A stretch of DNA of 64,000 bases from Mycoavidus cysteinexigens (GTDB taxonomy: Bacteria > Pseudomonadota > Gammaproteobacteria > Burkholderiales > Burkholderiaceae), in contig NZ_AP018150.1 of NCBI RefSeq assembly GCF_003966915.1, positions 1 to 64,000 of the forward strand, read 5' to 3'. Every line of letters begins with the position of its first letter. The stretch's first letter is position 1. Below are positions 37,433 to 49,334 of the stretch, in pieces. The position numbers and the translations under genes are program-made. Under the pieces are notes generated by a model. That model worked only from the letters and a program-made list of their open reading frames with translations. It ran no database searches and had not been told where the DNA came from.

Positions 37433-37454
37433 TAACAGAGTGTTTGGAGGAATT

Positions 37455-37634
37455 TAGTTTGCAATTAATCTGAGCACGTGGCGATAGAATGCAAGCCGAT
37501 CTTGATAAATGCAAGCTCATTTGCAGTTAACTTGAGCATGAACAGCTTTTCATTTTCACTTAATTTGAGCCAGAAAATGCACTGATTGCGAGCATGGCTG
37601 GTTTCAAATGCGAGCCGTTACAGCTAGGGATGGC
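37455..37634 (-). repeat. Right long inverted repeat of the transposon
   Basis: It is the reverse complement counterpart of 25993-26175, including the three motif copies. Beyond 37634 the similarity stops. The following 160 bases to the next gene carry nothing I recognise. Confidence 0.9.
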
Positions 37635-37796
37635 TTTATGGCATTTTTTGTTCGGTTAATATCAAATATTCCTGAGCAACACAATTCAATTTAAGAATAG
37701 CATCGCGCCAATAAAAAAAGTAACAACAAAATTCATAGATTATTACAAAAGAATTTGGATTGCCGGCTTAAATTTTGGAACCCATGACAGGTATCT

Positions 37797-38243
37797 TCAT
37801 TTCTGTAGATGTTTGAGATTTCGATTGATCTTATAAAGATCAAACTGCTCTGGATCAAATTCAACTTCGAGCCATTCGATTAATTCGGATTGTTCTTCGC
37901 ACAGAGGTCCAGCTAAGGTTTCCGGCATTTCCTCATGGCCCCTGACACCACCGCAATCTTCTGGCGGGCTTGCCCTTTCGCCAGCCACGCAATAGGGCGG
38001 TTTTATCCCAGCTTCGGAGGTGACGGCTTTCTCTATCTTGATTTCGTGCTCCCAACTATCGCCAAAATCATATTGATAGATAAAGCGCGAACAAGGAGCG
38101 GTAATTTGATTTAGACGCACGCGCTTTCCATTTATGGGGCCATCGTCCCAATCGTCGAACATTCCAGCATTGCCATAACGTTCATGGTTGATGGCGAATG
38201 CATGTAAGTGCGAGTCAGTCCATCCCGTAGCGATTTGAATCAT
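37797..38243 (-). pseudogene. Plasmid pRiA4b ORF-3-like protein, 5' truncated
   Basis: The sequence matches the pRiA4b ORF-3 family (named for a plasmid gene, function unknown): GWTDSHLHAFAI, the central IYQYDFGDSWEHEIKIEK and GGVRGHEEMPE. Family members usually start some 30-40 residues earlier with a conserved strand ending in a proline/tryptophan-rich motif. Here the frame upstream reads SRIKLHG and then meets a TGA, so the beginning is missing. A shortened protein from the ATG at 38243 is possible. Confidence 0.7.
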
Positions 38244-38360
38244 GCCATGCAGTTTTATACGGCTAAAACCCTTGTCTCACTATGAATTGGCAAACGATCT
38301 CTCATCCTCAATTCAAGCTGGCCATACAGATTCGCATTTTAATGAAAAATTTTTTGAAGA

Positions 38361-38407
38361 GGTAGCTTGATACAAAAATTTGAGTTCTGCCAAAGAATCA
38401 CTTACAA
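38361..38407 (+). repeat. Dispersed 47-bp repeat, copy 1
   Basis: This stretch aligns without gaps to 40280-40326. The roughly nine differences are all transitions, with A or T always in this copy. It lies just before the IS630-type fragment. What it belonged to is not clear. Confidence 0.6.
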
Positions 38408-38413
38408 AATTCC

Positions 38414-38665
38414 ATGGCTGTGGTTTTTCTTCCTGCTCTAGGGAGTCTGCGCTTGATTTTTCTGCCTACCTATTCTCCTGAACTTAATCCTCAGGAGCAT
38501 ATCTGGAATGAATTGTGCGAAAAATACTTCTACAATCGCGCTTTTGATAGCCTGGATACTCTTGAAAATCATTTGTCTAACGCTCTCAGCCAGCTTGAAC
38601 TTGATCACGAGCGCTTCGGAGTATTGCTGGATTTTTACACAAGGGGGCAGCCCACAGTTATATAG
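38414..38665 (+). pseudogene. IS630-family transposase C-terminal fragment
   Basis: The product contains LRLIFLPTYSPELNPQEHIW, the hallmark DDE_3 motif of IS630/Tc1-type transposases with the final catalytic glutamate, followed by the C-terminal helices (YFYNRAFDSLDTLENHL). The N-terminal DNA-binding part and the first two aspartates are missing, so this is an inactive remnant. No element ends were found. Confidence 0.85.
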
Positions 38666-38690
38666 AAAAAATAAGTGCATCTAAATATTT

Positions 38691-39317
38691 TTATTGCATA
38701 ATACCATTTTCATATCCAACCAATCCAGCCTGATAAGAAGCTCCAATAGTTCCTTTTCTCGCCACCCTGAATGAATTTAATGGTGTTTTTCTAGCATTAT
38801 CCAAACCAGTTGTGTTAGAAATCCCCCTTTTTTCTTCTTCTACCTCTTTTACTTTTCCGATTATAGATTTTGCAATGCTTGGTATATTATTTTCATCCAA
38901 CATTGTGTACTCTTGCTGAAAATCTGCTTCGTCGAATAATCTTTTCTCATTGTTGAGATAAGGGTTTGCAGTATTTCCTATGATTATAACAAAGCCTCCA
39001 TATATTAATAAATTATGATTCCATCTATTTATTACGCTAAAACCGAAAGGAGAAATAGCTAAAATTACATCTATAATTTCATTTTTTATTTCGTGTACAT
39101 ATTGCGTAAATTGTGCTTTATCACGTTCAACCCCATTAAAACATCTAATAAAATTCATATCAGTCATCATTTTATCTTTTTCTTGGTCTTCTTTATTTAC
39201 GAGATACAGAGGATCGTAATTTATTACGTAGTCAAATATATTTCGACCATTAATTTTTAAATCGTCTGGCACTAACGGTAAATACCCACACCCCATATTT
39301 AATAACACACTAGCCAT
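38691..39317 (-). CDS. Unrecognised 208-residue protein, AT-rich
   Basis: I do not recognise a family. The N-terminal MASVLLNMGCGYLPL with INYDPLYLVN and later IIDVILAISPFG and GGFVIIIGNTANPYL resemble the glycine loop and strand pattern of a Rossmann-type methyltransferase, but key SAM motifs are not certain. A charged lysine/glutamate-rich segment follows (GKVKEVEEEKRG). The gene is visibly AT-rich compared with the atp genes nearby, suggesting transfer. No signal peptide or membrane segment is apparent. It is on the same strand as the LRR gene, downstream of it by about 70 bases, so the two may be co-transcribed. Confidence 0.6.
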   Translation of the reverse strand: MASVLLNMGCGYLPLVPDDLKINGRNIFDYVINYDPLYLVNKEDQEKDKMMTDMNFIRCFNGVERDKAQFTQYVHEIKNEIIDVILAISPFGFSVINRWNHNLLIYGGFVIIIGNTANPYLNNEKRLFDEADFQQEYTMLDENNIPSIAKSIIGKVKEVEEEKRGISNTTGLDNARKTPLNSFRVARKGTIGASYQAGLVGYENGIMQ

Positions 39318-39389
39318 TGTTTAGACCTCTGCATAAATATAAAAAGTCAGGTTTAATGTAAATTTTATTTGCACTAACTGCTGTATATT

Positions 39390-40031
39390 TCATAAATTAG
39401 GAACCGTACGTTCTCCGTCCGGCCATATCATTTCTTCTAAGTTAAGACAAATTATTGTTTCTGGTAACTCTGTTTCTAAAATTTGTGTTTTAGAAATGTT
39501 AAGTTTTTTCAAATTAATAAGATTTCCTATGCTATTTGGTAATGTTTTTATATTGGTTTTTGACAAGTTTAAAACTTGTAAATTAGACATATTTCCCAAG
39601 CCTTCTGGAATTATCGTTATAGGCGTGTCTGCTAAATTTAGCCATTCAAGGTTTTTCAGGCCAGATAAAAAACTTGGAAAGCTGTCAATTAATGTGTTCG
39701 ATAAATTTAGATTTTTTAATTCTGACAGTGCTTCTAGTTCTGGAGGCAGGCTGGTAATTTTGAGGCCAGAAAGATCCAACGACACTGCCTGATTCTCATA
39801 GGCAGCCCGTATCCTTTGTACCGCTTCTTTTCTAGCTCCCATTTCATATTGTTCTGCTTGATCTATCCAAACGTTTAGTAAGGAGTTATTTTGGCTAAAG
39901 TTCAGGCCTTTTTGGGAAATCTTTATATCAGTGGTGCTTACATCTACGGGCTGAGCTCCAACCTGGCTGCTCAAAGCGAGATACATGCCAATCAGTGCGC
40001 ACCAACCTAACCATTTCTGCCGCTTTTTCAT
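39390..40031 (-). CDS. Secreted leucine-rich-repeat protein
   Basis: This 213-residue protein has a signal peptide of about 26 residues (KKRQKW, then the hydrophobic LGWCALIGMYLALSS and a VGAQ cleavage region). A short helical segment (WIDQAEQYEMGARKEAVQRI) follows, then about five leucine-rich repeats of 23 residues (LKNLNLSNTLIDSFPSFL, LEWLNLADTPITIIPEGL and so on). The segment before the repeats resembles that of bacterial LRR effectors, but the E3 ligase domain of IpaH/SspH types is absent. It probably acts outside the cytoplasm; host interaction is plausible inference. The composition is AT-rich, like its downstream neighbour. Confidence 0.85.
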   Translation of the reverse strand: MKKRQKWLGWCALIGMYLALSSQVGAQPVDVSTTDIKISQKGLNFSQNNSLLNVWIDQAEQYEMGARKEAVQRIRAAYENQAVSLDLSGLKITSLPPELEALSELKNLNLSNTLIDSFPSFLSGLKNLEWLNLADTPITIIPEGLGNMSNLQVLNLSKTNIKTLPNSIGNLINLKKLNISKTQILETELPETIICLNLEEMIWPDGERTVPNL

Positions 40032-40431
40032 TGCCTCATCCTCTAAGAATTACCTTTACTAATAAAACTCTGAATAATTTCATAGCAAGGAATACATAAA
40101 TAGGGACTCCCATGGGCGCAACGCCACGAAAAGACTATGCTGGTGTTAAATATAGAAAAAGAAAAAGCGTTAGGCAATAATTTTTATTTTTTTATAAGTC
40201 GAAAGGGAGAGTGTTTCATTCCGGGGCTGACGGCCGGACTTGTGGAAGCGATTCTTAACTTCAATAATACGAGCGCCGTGGTAGCCCGACACAAAAACTT
40301 GAGCTCCACCGAAGAATCGCTTACAATTGCCGGCGCTGTTTGTTGAATAAGCGCACAGTCTTGCTTAGCTGCCAGCCTCGTAAAAGTGGCAACAGATGAG
40401 TATCCTCTTGTTCTTCCGCTTAGTGGTTTAA
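40032..40431. other. Intergenic region before the atp operon
   Basis: It contains copy 2 of the dispersed repeat (40280-40326) and a weak open frame at 40137-40346 without similarity to anything I know. The LRR gene (minus) and atp operon (plus) promoters must lie here, but none is clear. Confidence 0.4.
40280..40326 (+). repeat. Dispersed 47-bp repeat, copy 2
   Basis: It corresponds to 38361-38407 at about 38 of 47 positions, all differences being transitions. Here C and G are retained, so this copy looks closer to the ancestral form. Confidence 0.6.
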
Positions 40432-40782
40432 ATGAAGCGCTCAATGCGGATCACTCCATTCAAAGTTGTGCAGGCGCAAATAGCGTTGTCCGTTGTGATG
40501 GCAATGTTATGTGGCGCGTTTGCCAGTAAGCCAAGTAATGCCGCGTTATCTGCTTTAACCGGTGGCGCAATAGGTTGGATACCCTCAGCTTTGTTTGCAT
40601 TGCGCTTAAGCGCGCAAGTGTCGGTGGCAAGCTGGGTGGTAGGCGAGGTAATGAAGATTGGCCTGACCATCGCGATGTTTGTCGCGGCCGCGGTTTTTTT
40701 TCCCGCTCTAAATTGGCTGGCTTTACTGGGAACTTATATTGTCGTGCTCAAAGTATATTGGGCCGCGCTGATTCTGCGGTAA
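40432..40782 (+). CDS. atpI: ATP synthase subunit I
   Basis: AtpI is a small membrane protein that helps assemble the c-ring of the F1Fo ATP synthase. The 116-residue product has four hydrophobic segments, including LSVVMAMLCGAFASKPSNAA and LTGGAIGWIPSALFALRL, and KIGLTIAMFVAAAVF, the usual AtpI pattern. It stands first in the atp operon, 69 bases before atpB. An in-frame ATG at 40444 is an alternative start. Confidence 0.88.
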   Translation: MKRSMRITPFKVVQAQIALSVVMAMLCGAFASKPSNAALSALTGGAIGWIPSALFALRLSAQVSVASWVVGEVMKIGLTIAMFVAAAVFFPALNWLALLGTYIVVLKVYWAALILR

Positions 40783-40848
40783 AGGTAACCCAATTGCGGA
40801 TAATCGCACAGAGAATTTTGTTGAATTGAGTTAAAAACGTAAATTTGA

Positions 40849-41703
<855 letters not shown>

Positions 41704-41715
41704 TTTTCATTTTAA

Positions 41716-42009
<294 letters not shown>

Positions 42010-42042
42010 AAATCCCGTGTATTTTGATAATAAAGGCACATC

Positions 42043-42513
42043 GTGAATATTAACGCAACCCTCGTTGCGCAAGCGGTGGTGTTTTTGATCCTCGCGTGGG
42101 TTACGATGAAATTCGTGTGGCCTCCGTTGATCAATGCACTGGATGAGCGCACGCAAAAAATCGCCGATGGTTTGGCGGCAGCGGAAAAAGGCAAGGCTGA
42201 GTTAGCCATTGTGAATAAACAAGTTGAGCAGACCCTTGCGCAAGCGCGTGAGCAAGGTCAACAACGTGTTGCTGACGCTGAAAAGCGGGCCCAGGTAAGC
42301 GCTGAGGAAATCAAGCAGAATGCGCACAATGAAGCCGCGCGGATTATTGCGCAAGCGCTGTCACAAGCTGACCAGCAATTAATCGCGGCGCGTGAAACCT
42401 TGCGCAATGAGGTGGCTAATCTTGCCGTCAAGGGCGCTGAGCAAATTCTGCGGCGCGAAATTGATAGTAAAGCGCATGCTGCATTATTGCAGCAGCTTAA
42501 AGCCGAGCTTTAA
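42043..42513 (+). CDS. atpF: ATP synthase subunit b
   Basis: Subunit b is the dimeric stator stalk. The 156-residue protein has one N-terminal membrane helix ([20 protein letters not shown]) and a long charged coiled coil ([20 protein letters not shown] onward), the standard length. The start codon is GTG at 42043, giving [10 protein letters not shown]. It is separated from atpH by two bases. Confidence 0.96.
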   Translation: MNINATLVAQAVVFLILAWVTMKFVWPPLINALDERTQKIADGLAAAEKGKAELAIVNKQVEQTLAQAREQGQQRVADAEKRAQVSAEEIKQNAHNEAARIIAQALSQADQQLIAARETLRNEVANLAVKGAEQILRREIDSKAHAALLQQLKAEL

Positions 42514-42515
42514 TT

Positions 42516-43058
42516 ATGGCGGAACTTGCTACCCTCGCTCGGCCTTATGCTGAGGCGCTTTTTCAGGTCGCGCAAGGCAGTGACCTTGCCGCCTGGTCTG
42601 GTCGGTTGCAGCAGTTGGCGCAGATGGCTAGTTTGCCTGAAGTGCGTGCATTAGCGGCTAATCCTAAGATAGAGCACGAGCAAATCTACGAATTGCTGCT
42701 GTCAGGGTTGGCGCTGCCTGCTGACGAATCGGCTGAGCAGATTAAAAATTTTGTGCGCATCATTACTGGCGCCCACCGGCTGCAAGTTTTAAATGAAATC
42801 GCAGCACAATTTGAGGCGCTAAAAAACGCCAGCGAAGGCGCCGCAGATGCGCTGATTGCCAGTGCTTTTGCGCTTGAAGGCGAAGCTTTGTCCTCCCTTA
42901 TTTTAGCGCTAGAGCGTAAATTTGGCTGTAAGCTCAAGCCGCATGTGACAGTAGATCCGGCTTTGATTGGTGGCATTTGTGTCACGGTTGGCGATAAAGT
43001 GCACGATACTTCGGTGCGCACACGGCTAGCGCAGATGCGTTCAGTGCTCACAGCATAG
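42516..43058 (+). CDS. atpH: ATP synthase subunit delta
   Basis: Delta links the stator stalk to the top of the F1 head. The 180-residue protein begins [15 protein letters not shown], the family start, and ends with [20 protein letters not shown] followed by SVRTRLAQM, the conserved C-terminal motif. It is tightly packed after atpF, with a two-base gap, which implies translational coupling. Confidence 0.96.
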   Translation: MAELATLARPYAEALFQVAQGSDLAAWSGRLQQLAQMASLPEVRALAANPKIEHEQIYELLLSGLALPADESAEQIKNFVRIITGAHRLQVLNEIAAQFEALKNASEGAADALIASAFALEGEALSSLILALERKFGCKLKPHVTVDPALIGGICVTVGDKVHDTSVRTRLAQMRSVLTA

Positions 43059-43097
43059 CAGATGGTTTTTCCAGAATTGAATGATTAGGAGCAAAAT

Positions 43098-44636
43098 ATG
43101 CAGCTTAACCCTGCGGAAGTGAGTGAACTTATTAAGACTCGGATTCAAGGTCTTACCGCTGACACGGAGCTTCGCAATCAAGGAACCGTATTATCTGTAA
43201 CTGACGGGATCTGTCGCGTTCATGGGCTTTCCGACGTGATGCAAGGTGAAATGCTTGAATTCCCTGGGCAGACTTTTGGTCTTGCGCTCAACCTTGAGCG
43301 TGACTCAGTCGGTGCGGTTATCTTGGGCGAGTACACGCATATTTCTGAAGGCGATACCGTAAAGTGTACGGGCCGCGTTTTGGAAGTGCCGGTTGGGCCA
43401 GAGCTGATTGGCCGCGTAGTGGATGCGTTGGGTCAGCCAATCGATGGTAAAGGCCCGATTAACGCCAAAGAAACCGATGCAATTGAGAAAATTGCGCCAG
43501 GCGTGATTTGGCGTAAATCTGTTTCAGAACCCGTGCAAACCGGGCTGAAATCCATTGATGCGATGGTGCCGATTGGCCGTGGCCAGCGTGAATTGATTAT
43601 TGGTGATCGCCAAACAGGTAAAACTGCAGTCGCAATCGACACCATTATTAATCAAAAAGGCAAAGATCTAGTTTGTATTTACGTTGCAATTGGGCAAAAA
43701 GCAGCGTCGGTGATGAACGTGGTGCGCAAGCTTGAAGAGCATGGCGCGCTTGAATACACGATTGTTGTCACTGCGTCAGCGTCAGATTCGGCGGCGATGC
43801 AATATATCGCCCCCTATGCAGGTTGCACGATGGGAGAGTATTTCCGTGACCGTGGCCAAGATGCATTAATTATTTACGATGATTTAACTAAACAAGCCTG
43901 GGCCTACCGTCAAATTTCGTTGCTATTGCGCCGGCCGCCTGGTCGTGAAGCATATCCTGGCGACGTATTTTATCTACACTCGCGTTTGCTTGAGCGGGCG
44001 GCAAGGGTCAGCGAAGCCTACGTTGAGAAATTTACTGAAGGCAAAGTAAAAGGTAAAAGTGGTTCACTTACGGCGCTACCGGTGATTGAAACCCAGGCGG
44101 GTGACGTAACCGCCTTTGTGCCAACCAATGTTATCTCGATTACGGATGGTCAGATCTTTTTGGAGACGGACCTCTTTAATGCTGGGATTCGGCCGGCGAT
44201 TAATGCTGGGGTTTCGGTCTCGCGTGTCGGCGGTGCTGCACAAACTAAGATCATCAAAAAATTGTCAGGCGGGATTCGCACGGATCTGGCTCAATATCGT
44301 GAGTTGGCTGCTTTTGCGCAATTTGCGTCGGATTTAGATGAAGCTACGCGCAAACAGCTTGAGCGGGGCCGGCGTGTGACGGAGCTGCTTAAACAGCCGC
44401 AATATAATCCCTTACAAGTATGGGAGCTGGCGGTTGCACTCTTTGCTGCAAATAATGGCTACCTTGACGAGGTTGAAATCAACGCAGTCGCTAGCTTTGA
44501 AAAAAACTTGCGCGAACACCTCAAAACCAGCCATGCTGATTTGGTGCAGCGCATTGAGCAGAAAAAAGAGCTCTCGGCAAGTGATGAAACGGCGCTACAT
44601 GCAGTGCTTAAAGATTTTAAACGGTCAATTGCTTGA
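43098..44636 (+). CDS. atpA: ATP synthase subunit alpha
   Basis: Alpha forms the non-catalytic nucleotide-binding positions of the F1 hexamer. The 512-residue protein has the Walker [16 protein letters not shown] and Walker [21 protein letters not shown] regions. The alpha signature [16 protein letters not shown] and the arginine finger region [20 protein letters not shown] are also visible. An AGGAGC ribosome-binding site precedes the ATG. Confidence 0.98.
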   Translation: MQLNPAEVSELIKTRIQGLTADTELRNQGTVLSVTDGICRVHGLSDVMQGEMLEFPGQTFGLALNLERDSVGAVILGEYTHISEGDTVKCTGRVLEVPVGPELIGRVVDALGQPIDGKGPINAKETDAIEKIAPGVIWRKSVSEPVQTGLKSIDAMVPIGRGQRELIIGDRQTGKTAVAIDTIINQKGKDLVCIYVAIGQKAASVMNVVRKLEEHGALEYTIVVTASASDSAAMQYIAPYAGCTMGEYFRDRGQDALIIYDDLTKQAWAYRQISLLLRRPPGREAYPGDVFYLHSRLLERAARVSEAYVEKFTEGKVKGKSGSLTALPVIETQAGDVTAFVPTNVISITDGQIFLETDLFNAGIRPAINAGVSVSRVGGAAQTKIIKKLSGGIRTDLAQYRELAAFAQFASDLDEATRKQLERGRRVTELLKQPQYNPLQVWELAVALFAANNGYLDEVEINAVASFEKNLREHLKTSHADLVQRIEQKKELSASDETALHAVLKDFKRSIA

Positions 44637-44718
44637 GGTCTCTGATGCGCAAAATGCGGAGCATAGAAGGCCGGATGCACGAAAGGGCTGGTCTTCGAGG
44701 CAAAATCAGGAGTAATGA

Positions 44719-45627
44719 ATGGCAGGCATGAAAGAAATTCGCGGCCAGATCAAAAGTGTCCAAAACACGAGTAAGATCACCAAAGCGATGGAAATGGTGG
44801 CGGCTTCAAAGATGCGTCGGGCGCAAGAGCGTATGCGCACGGCTCGTCCTTATGCCGAGAAAGTACGAGAGATCGCGGCTCATATGAGTCAGGCGAGCCT
44901 CGAATACAAGCACCCGTTCATTACGCAAAATCAAGCTGCTAAGCAAGCTGGTATCATTCTAGTGACAACCGATAAAGGGTTGTGCGGTGGTATGAATACA
45001 AACATTTTGCGTGCCGCGATGGCGAAGTTTAAAACACTTGAAGCGCAAGGTTTGCGGATCGAAGCAACGGCAATTGGTGGCAAGGGCTTTAGTTTTTTGG
45101 GCCGCATGGGCGTCAAAATAGCTTCGCATGTCGTGCAATTGGGCGACACTCCACATCTGGAAAAATTAATTGGGGCGGTTAAAGTACAGCTTGACGCTTA
45201 TGCGCAAGGTAAGCTCAGTGCAGTATACCTAGCCTACACTCGTTTCGTTAATACAATGAAACAAGAACCGGTGATCGAGCAGTTATTGCCGTTAGCCGCT
45301 GAACGGTTTAACCCGCGCAGTGAGCATAATGTGGCGTCGCCTACGGCGCCGCAGACGAGTCAGTCTCATGCATGGGATTACCTTTACGAACCAGATGCGC
45401 AAGCCGTGGTCGATGAATTGCTGCTGCGTTATGTCGAGACGCTGGTTTATCAGGCCGTAGCGGAAAATATGGCGTCTGAACAGTCGGCGCGCATGGTTGC
45501 GATGAAGGCTGCTTCGGATAATGCCAAGACGGTGATTAACGACTTGCAGTTGGTTTATAACAAAAGCCGCCAAGCCGCCATCACGAAGGAATTATCCGAA
45601 ATTGTGAGTGGCGCGGCAGCAGTTTAA
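44719..45627 (+). CDS. atpG: ATP synthase subunit gamma
   Basis: Gamma is the central rotating shaft. It begins [20 protein letters not shown] with the downstream [14 protein letters not shown], and ends with [20 protein letters not shown] followed by [20 protein letters not shown], the two coiled-coil helices. At 302 residues it is slightly longer than E. coli AtpG because of an insert around residues 195-215 ([16 protein letters not shown]), which is usual in Burkholderia. Confidence 0.98.
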   Translation: MAGMKEIRGQIKSVQNTSKITKAMEMVAASKMRRAQERMRTARPYAEKVREIAAHMSQASLEYKHPFITQNQAAKQAGIILVTTDKGLCGGMNTNILRAAMAKFKTLEAQGLRIEATAIGGKGFSFLGRMGVKIASHVVQLGDTPHLEKLIGAVKVQLDAYAQGKLSAVYLAYTRFVNTMKQEPVIEQLLPLAAERFNPRSEHNVASPTAPQTSQSHAWDYLYEPDAQAVVDELLLRYVETLVYQAVAENMASEQSARMVAMKAASDNAKTVINDLQLVYNKSRQAAITKELSEIVSGAAAV

Positions 45628-45667
45628 TGGCCTTTCGATGGCCCAAAACATGATCTGATGGGCATAG

Positions 45668-47101
<1,434 letters not shown>

Positions 47102-47125
47102 AGCGGACTTCACGCAGGAATTTAT

Positions 47126-47545
47126 ATGGCAACCATCAAAGTAGACGTCGTCAGCGCCGAGGAGCAGATCTTCTCGGGGCAGGCGCAATTTGTTGCGCTT
47201 CCGGGTGAAGAGGGTGAGTTAGGTATTTTGCCTGGCCATGTACCATTACTGACCCGAATCCGTCCCGGTGCAGTGCGAATTGAGCTGGAAGGTGGCGCTG
47301 AAGAGTTTATCTTTGTCGCTGGCGGCATACTAGAAGTCCAACCCGGCGTGGTGACAGTTTTAGCTGATACCGCAATTCGCGGCCAAGACCTTGATCAAGC
47401 AAAAGCTGAGCAAGCACGCCGCGAGGCTGAAGAGGCCCTACAAAATACGGGTTCAAACGTTGAATATGCGACAGCACAAGCAGAGCTTGCTTATGCGGCA
47501 GCTCAGTTGGCGGCGATTCAGCGCTTACGTCGGAATCGAAGTTAA
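47126..47545 (+). CDS. atpC: ATP synthase subunit epsilon
   Basis: Epsilon regulates and stabilises the rotor. The 139-residue protein has the N-terminal beta sandwich ([39 protein letters not shown]) and a two-helix C-terminal domain ([18 protein letters not shown]). It ends the atp operon 24 bases after atpD. No strong terminator was seen after it. Confidence 0.97.
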   Translation: MATIKVDVVSAEEQIFSGQAQFVALPGEEGELGILPGHVPLLTRIRPGAVRIELEGGAEEFIFVAGGILEVQPGVVTVLADTAIRGQDLDQAKAEQARREAEEALQNTGSNVEYATAQAELAYAAAQLAAIQRLRRNRS

Positions 47546-47679
47546 CTGGCGCCCCCTCTTATAATTGGCTTAATGAGTGCTGCTGTCACCTGCAATAAAC
47601 TCTTTTGAATCAGTTTGCAGTCTTTTGAGTCGGTATATAATGTTCGGCTTGTTCTTCTTAGCCGTCCAGACTTCCGCAC

Positions 47680-49077
47680 ATGAAAGAAAAAACTCGCATT
47701 GAACGTGATACATTTGGTGACATTGCTGTGCCTGCAGCCCACTTATGGGGCGCGCAGACGCAACGCTCACGACACAATTTCAAAATCTCAAATGAAAAGC
47801 AAGCGCCTGAATTAATCCGCGCGCTGGCTCAGGTTAAGCGCGCAGCCGCCACCGTGAATCATGCGCTTGAGATACTCCCTGCCGATAAAACCAATGTGAT
47901 TGTTCAGGCTGCTGACGAAATCGTCGCTGGCCTGCACCCTGATGAATTTCCGTTGGTCGTCTGGCAAACCGGTTCAGGTACGCAGACGAATATGAACCTG
48001 AATGAGGTGATTGCGAACCGTGCGAGTGAGTTGCTGGGTGGTGAGCGCGGAGAAGCGCGTAAAATTCACCCGAACGATGATGTTAATCGTGGGCAATCCT
48101 CCAATGATGTTTTCCCAACGGCAATGCATATTGCTGCGGCTGATGGCATTGCGAATACATTATTGCCTGCCTTAAAAACGCTGCGCGATACGCTGGCGGC
48201 AAAAGCGCAGGCTTTTACGGACATCGTTAAAATTGGGCGGACCCATTTACAAGATGCGACGCCCCTTACGCTGGGTCAAGAATTTTCGGGTTATGTGGCG
48301 CAACTTGAGCAGGGAATGCGCCATCTAGAAGCTGCTTTGCCACATTTGTATGAACTGGCTTTAGGTGGTACTGCGGTGGGGACGGGGCTAAATGCGCATC
48401 CGGCTTTTGCCGATAAAGTCGCGGCCGAAATTAGCGCGCTGACAGGACTCCCGTTTATTAGCGCGCCGAATAAATTTGAAGTTATGGCGGCGGCTGATGC
48501 TCTGGTGCATGCGCATGGCGCTCTTAAAACCGTGGCGGCTGGCTTGATGAAAATCGCCAATGATATTCGTTGGCTGGCAAGTGGACCACGTTGTGGTTTA
48601 GGCGAATTATTGATCCCAGAAAATGAGCCGGGCAGTTCAATCATGCCAGGCAAAGTCAACCCGACCCAGTCTGAAGCCGTTACGATGTTGTGCTGTCAAG
48701 TATTTGGTAATGACGTAGCGGTCAATTTCGGTGGTGCAAGCGGCAATTTTGAATTGAATGTTTTTCGCCCCATGATTGCGCATAATGTGCTGCAATCGAT
48801 CCGCTTGCTGGCGGATGGCGCACGCAGCTTTAACGATCATTGCGCAATCGGCATTGAGCCGAACCGCGAGCGGATTGAATCGTTGCTAAACGAATCTCTG
48901 ATGCTGGTTACGGCGTTAAATCCGCATATCGGCTATGACAAAGCGGCGCAAATCGCAAAAAAAGCGCATCGCGAAGGAACCACTTTAAAAAGCGCTGCGC
49001 TGGCTTTGGGTTATGTGAGCGAAGCGGAGTTTAATGCCTGGGTGCAACCACGGAAAATGGTGGGCGACACGCATTAA
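47680..49077 (+). CDS. fumC: Class II fumarate hydratase
   Basis: Fumarase C converts fumarate to L-malate in the citric acid cycle as an iron-independent tetramer. The 465-residue protein shows [60 protein letters not shown] and the superfamily signature [16 protein letters not shown]. The start ATG at 47680 gives [13 protein letters not shown]. It is separated from atpC by about 130 bases and is likely an independent unit. Confidence 0.97.
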   Translation: MKEKTRIERDTFGDIAVPAAHLWGAQTQRSRHNFKISNEKQAPELIRALAQVKRAAATVNHALEILPADKTNVIVQAADEIVAGLHPDEFPLVVWQTGSGTQTNMNLNEVIANRASELLGGERGEARKIHPNDDVNRGQSSNDVFPTAMHIAAADGIANTLLPALKTLRDTLAAKAQAFTDIVKIGRTHLQDATPLTLGQEFSGYVAQLEQGMRHLEAALPHLYELALGGTAVGTGLNAHPAFADKVAAEISALTGLPFISAPNKFEVMAAADALVHAHGALKTVAAGLMKIANDIRWLASGPRCGLGELLIPENEPGSSIMPGKVNPTQSEAVTMLCCQVFGNDVAVNFGGASGNFELNVFRPMIAHNVLQSIRLLADGARSFNDHCAIGIEPNRERIESLLNESLMLVTALNPHIGYDKAAQIAKKAHREGTTLKSAALALGYVSEAEFNAWVQPRKMVGDTH

Positions 49078-49087
49078 CGAGAATAAA

Positions 49088-49111
49088 AAAAGCGGGCCTA
49101 AAAGGCCCGCT
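49088..49111 (-). terminator. Intrinsic terminator reading on the minus strand
   Basis: On the minus strand AGCGGGCCT, a TTT loop, AGGCCCGCT and then TTTTTTT form a textbook Rho-independent terminator. On the plus strand the A-run precedes the stem, so it is less effective for fumC, though the hairpin itself may still stop or protect the fumC transcript. Confidence 0.75.
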
Positions 49112-49300
49112 GAAGCCACACGCTACGGGGTTAGCGTGAGGAGACCAACACTAAGAGTCGTTTGTTAAAACGGCCTCCGCAAAGATGCCCTCGCTAGAGG
49201 GTAAAGCTTGGCGTCAAGCCGACCAGTGAGGGGTATGCCGAGTATGTCCGCTCTCACCTTGTCAGTTGCTATCCATCTGTGCTGAAACCGTTAATGGCAT
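49088..49300 (-). ncRNA. Candidate minus-strand structured RNA
   Basis: A strong intrinsic terminator for the minus strand ends at about 49088, yet no minus-strand gene exists upstream of it up to and beyond hemE. The preceding minus-strand sequence is rich in hairpins: GCTTGACGCCAAGC, CCCTCTAGCGAGGG and ACGCTAACCCCGTAGCGT. This is what a small regulatory RNA would look like. The 5' end is unknown and I recognise no family. Confidence 0.4.
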
Positions 49301-49334
49301 TGTGGTGGATGTGCGCGGTTTTAGGAGTAATAAA

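Larger units (their letters stand above)
25993..37634. mobile_element. Tn402/Tn5053-like transposon carrying an NLR-like gene
   Basis: The borders are long inverted repeats of about 180 bases. Inside are a TniB/ExeA-type ATPase, a broken TniA-type transposase, two nested IS3-family elements, a truncated resolvase with a res-like region, the 1838-residue NACHT-HEAT gene, and an inverted second res-like region with a resolvase start. Each inverted repeat carries three related motifs (GCTCA, four variable bases, TAA, then TGAAAATGA or similar), as in transposons whose DDE transposase binds several end sites. The limits are set by where the two ends stop matching. Because the transposase is broken, the element needs help to move. 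Confidence 0.72.

Noticed and set aside
40137-40346. Small frame between the LRR gene and atpI
   Set aside because: It has no recognisable domain, no good ribosome-binding site, and part of it is the dispersed 47-bp repeat.
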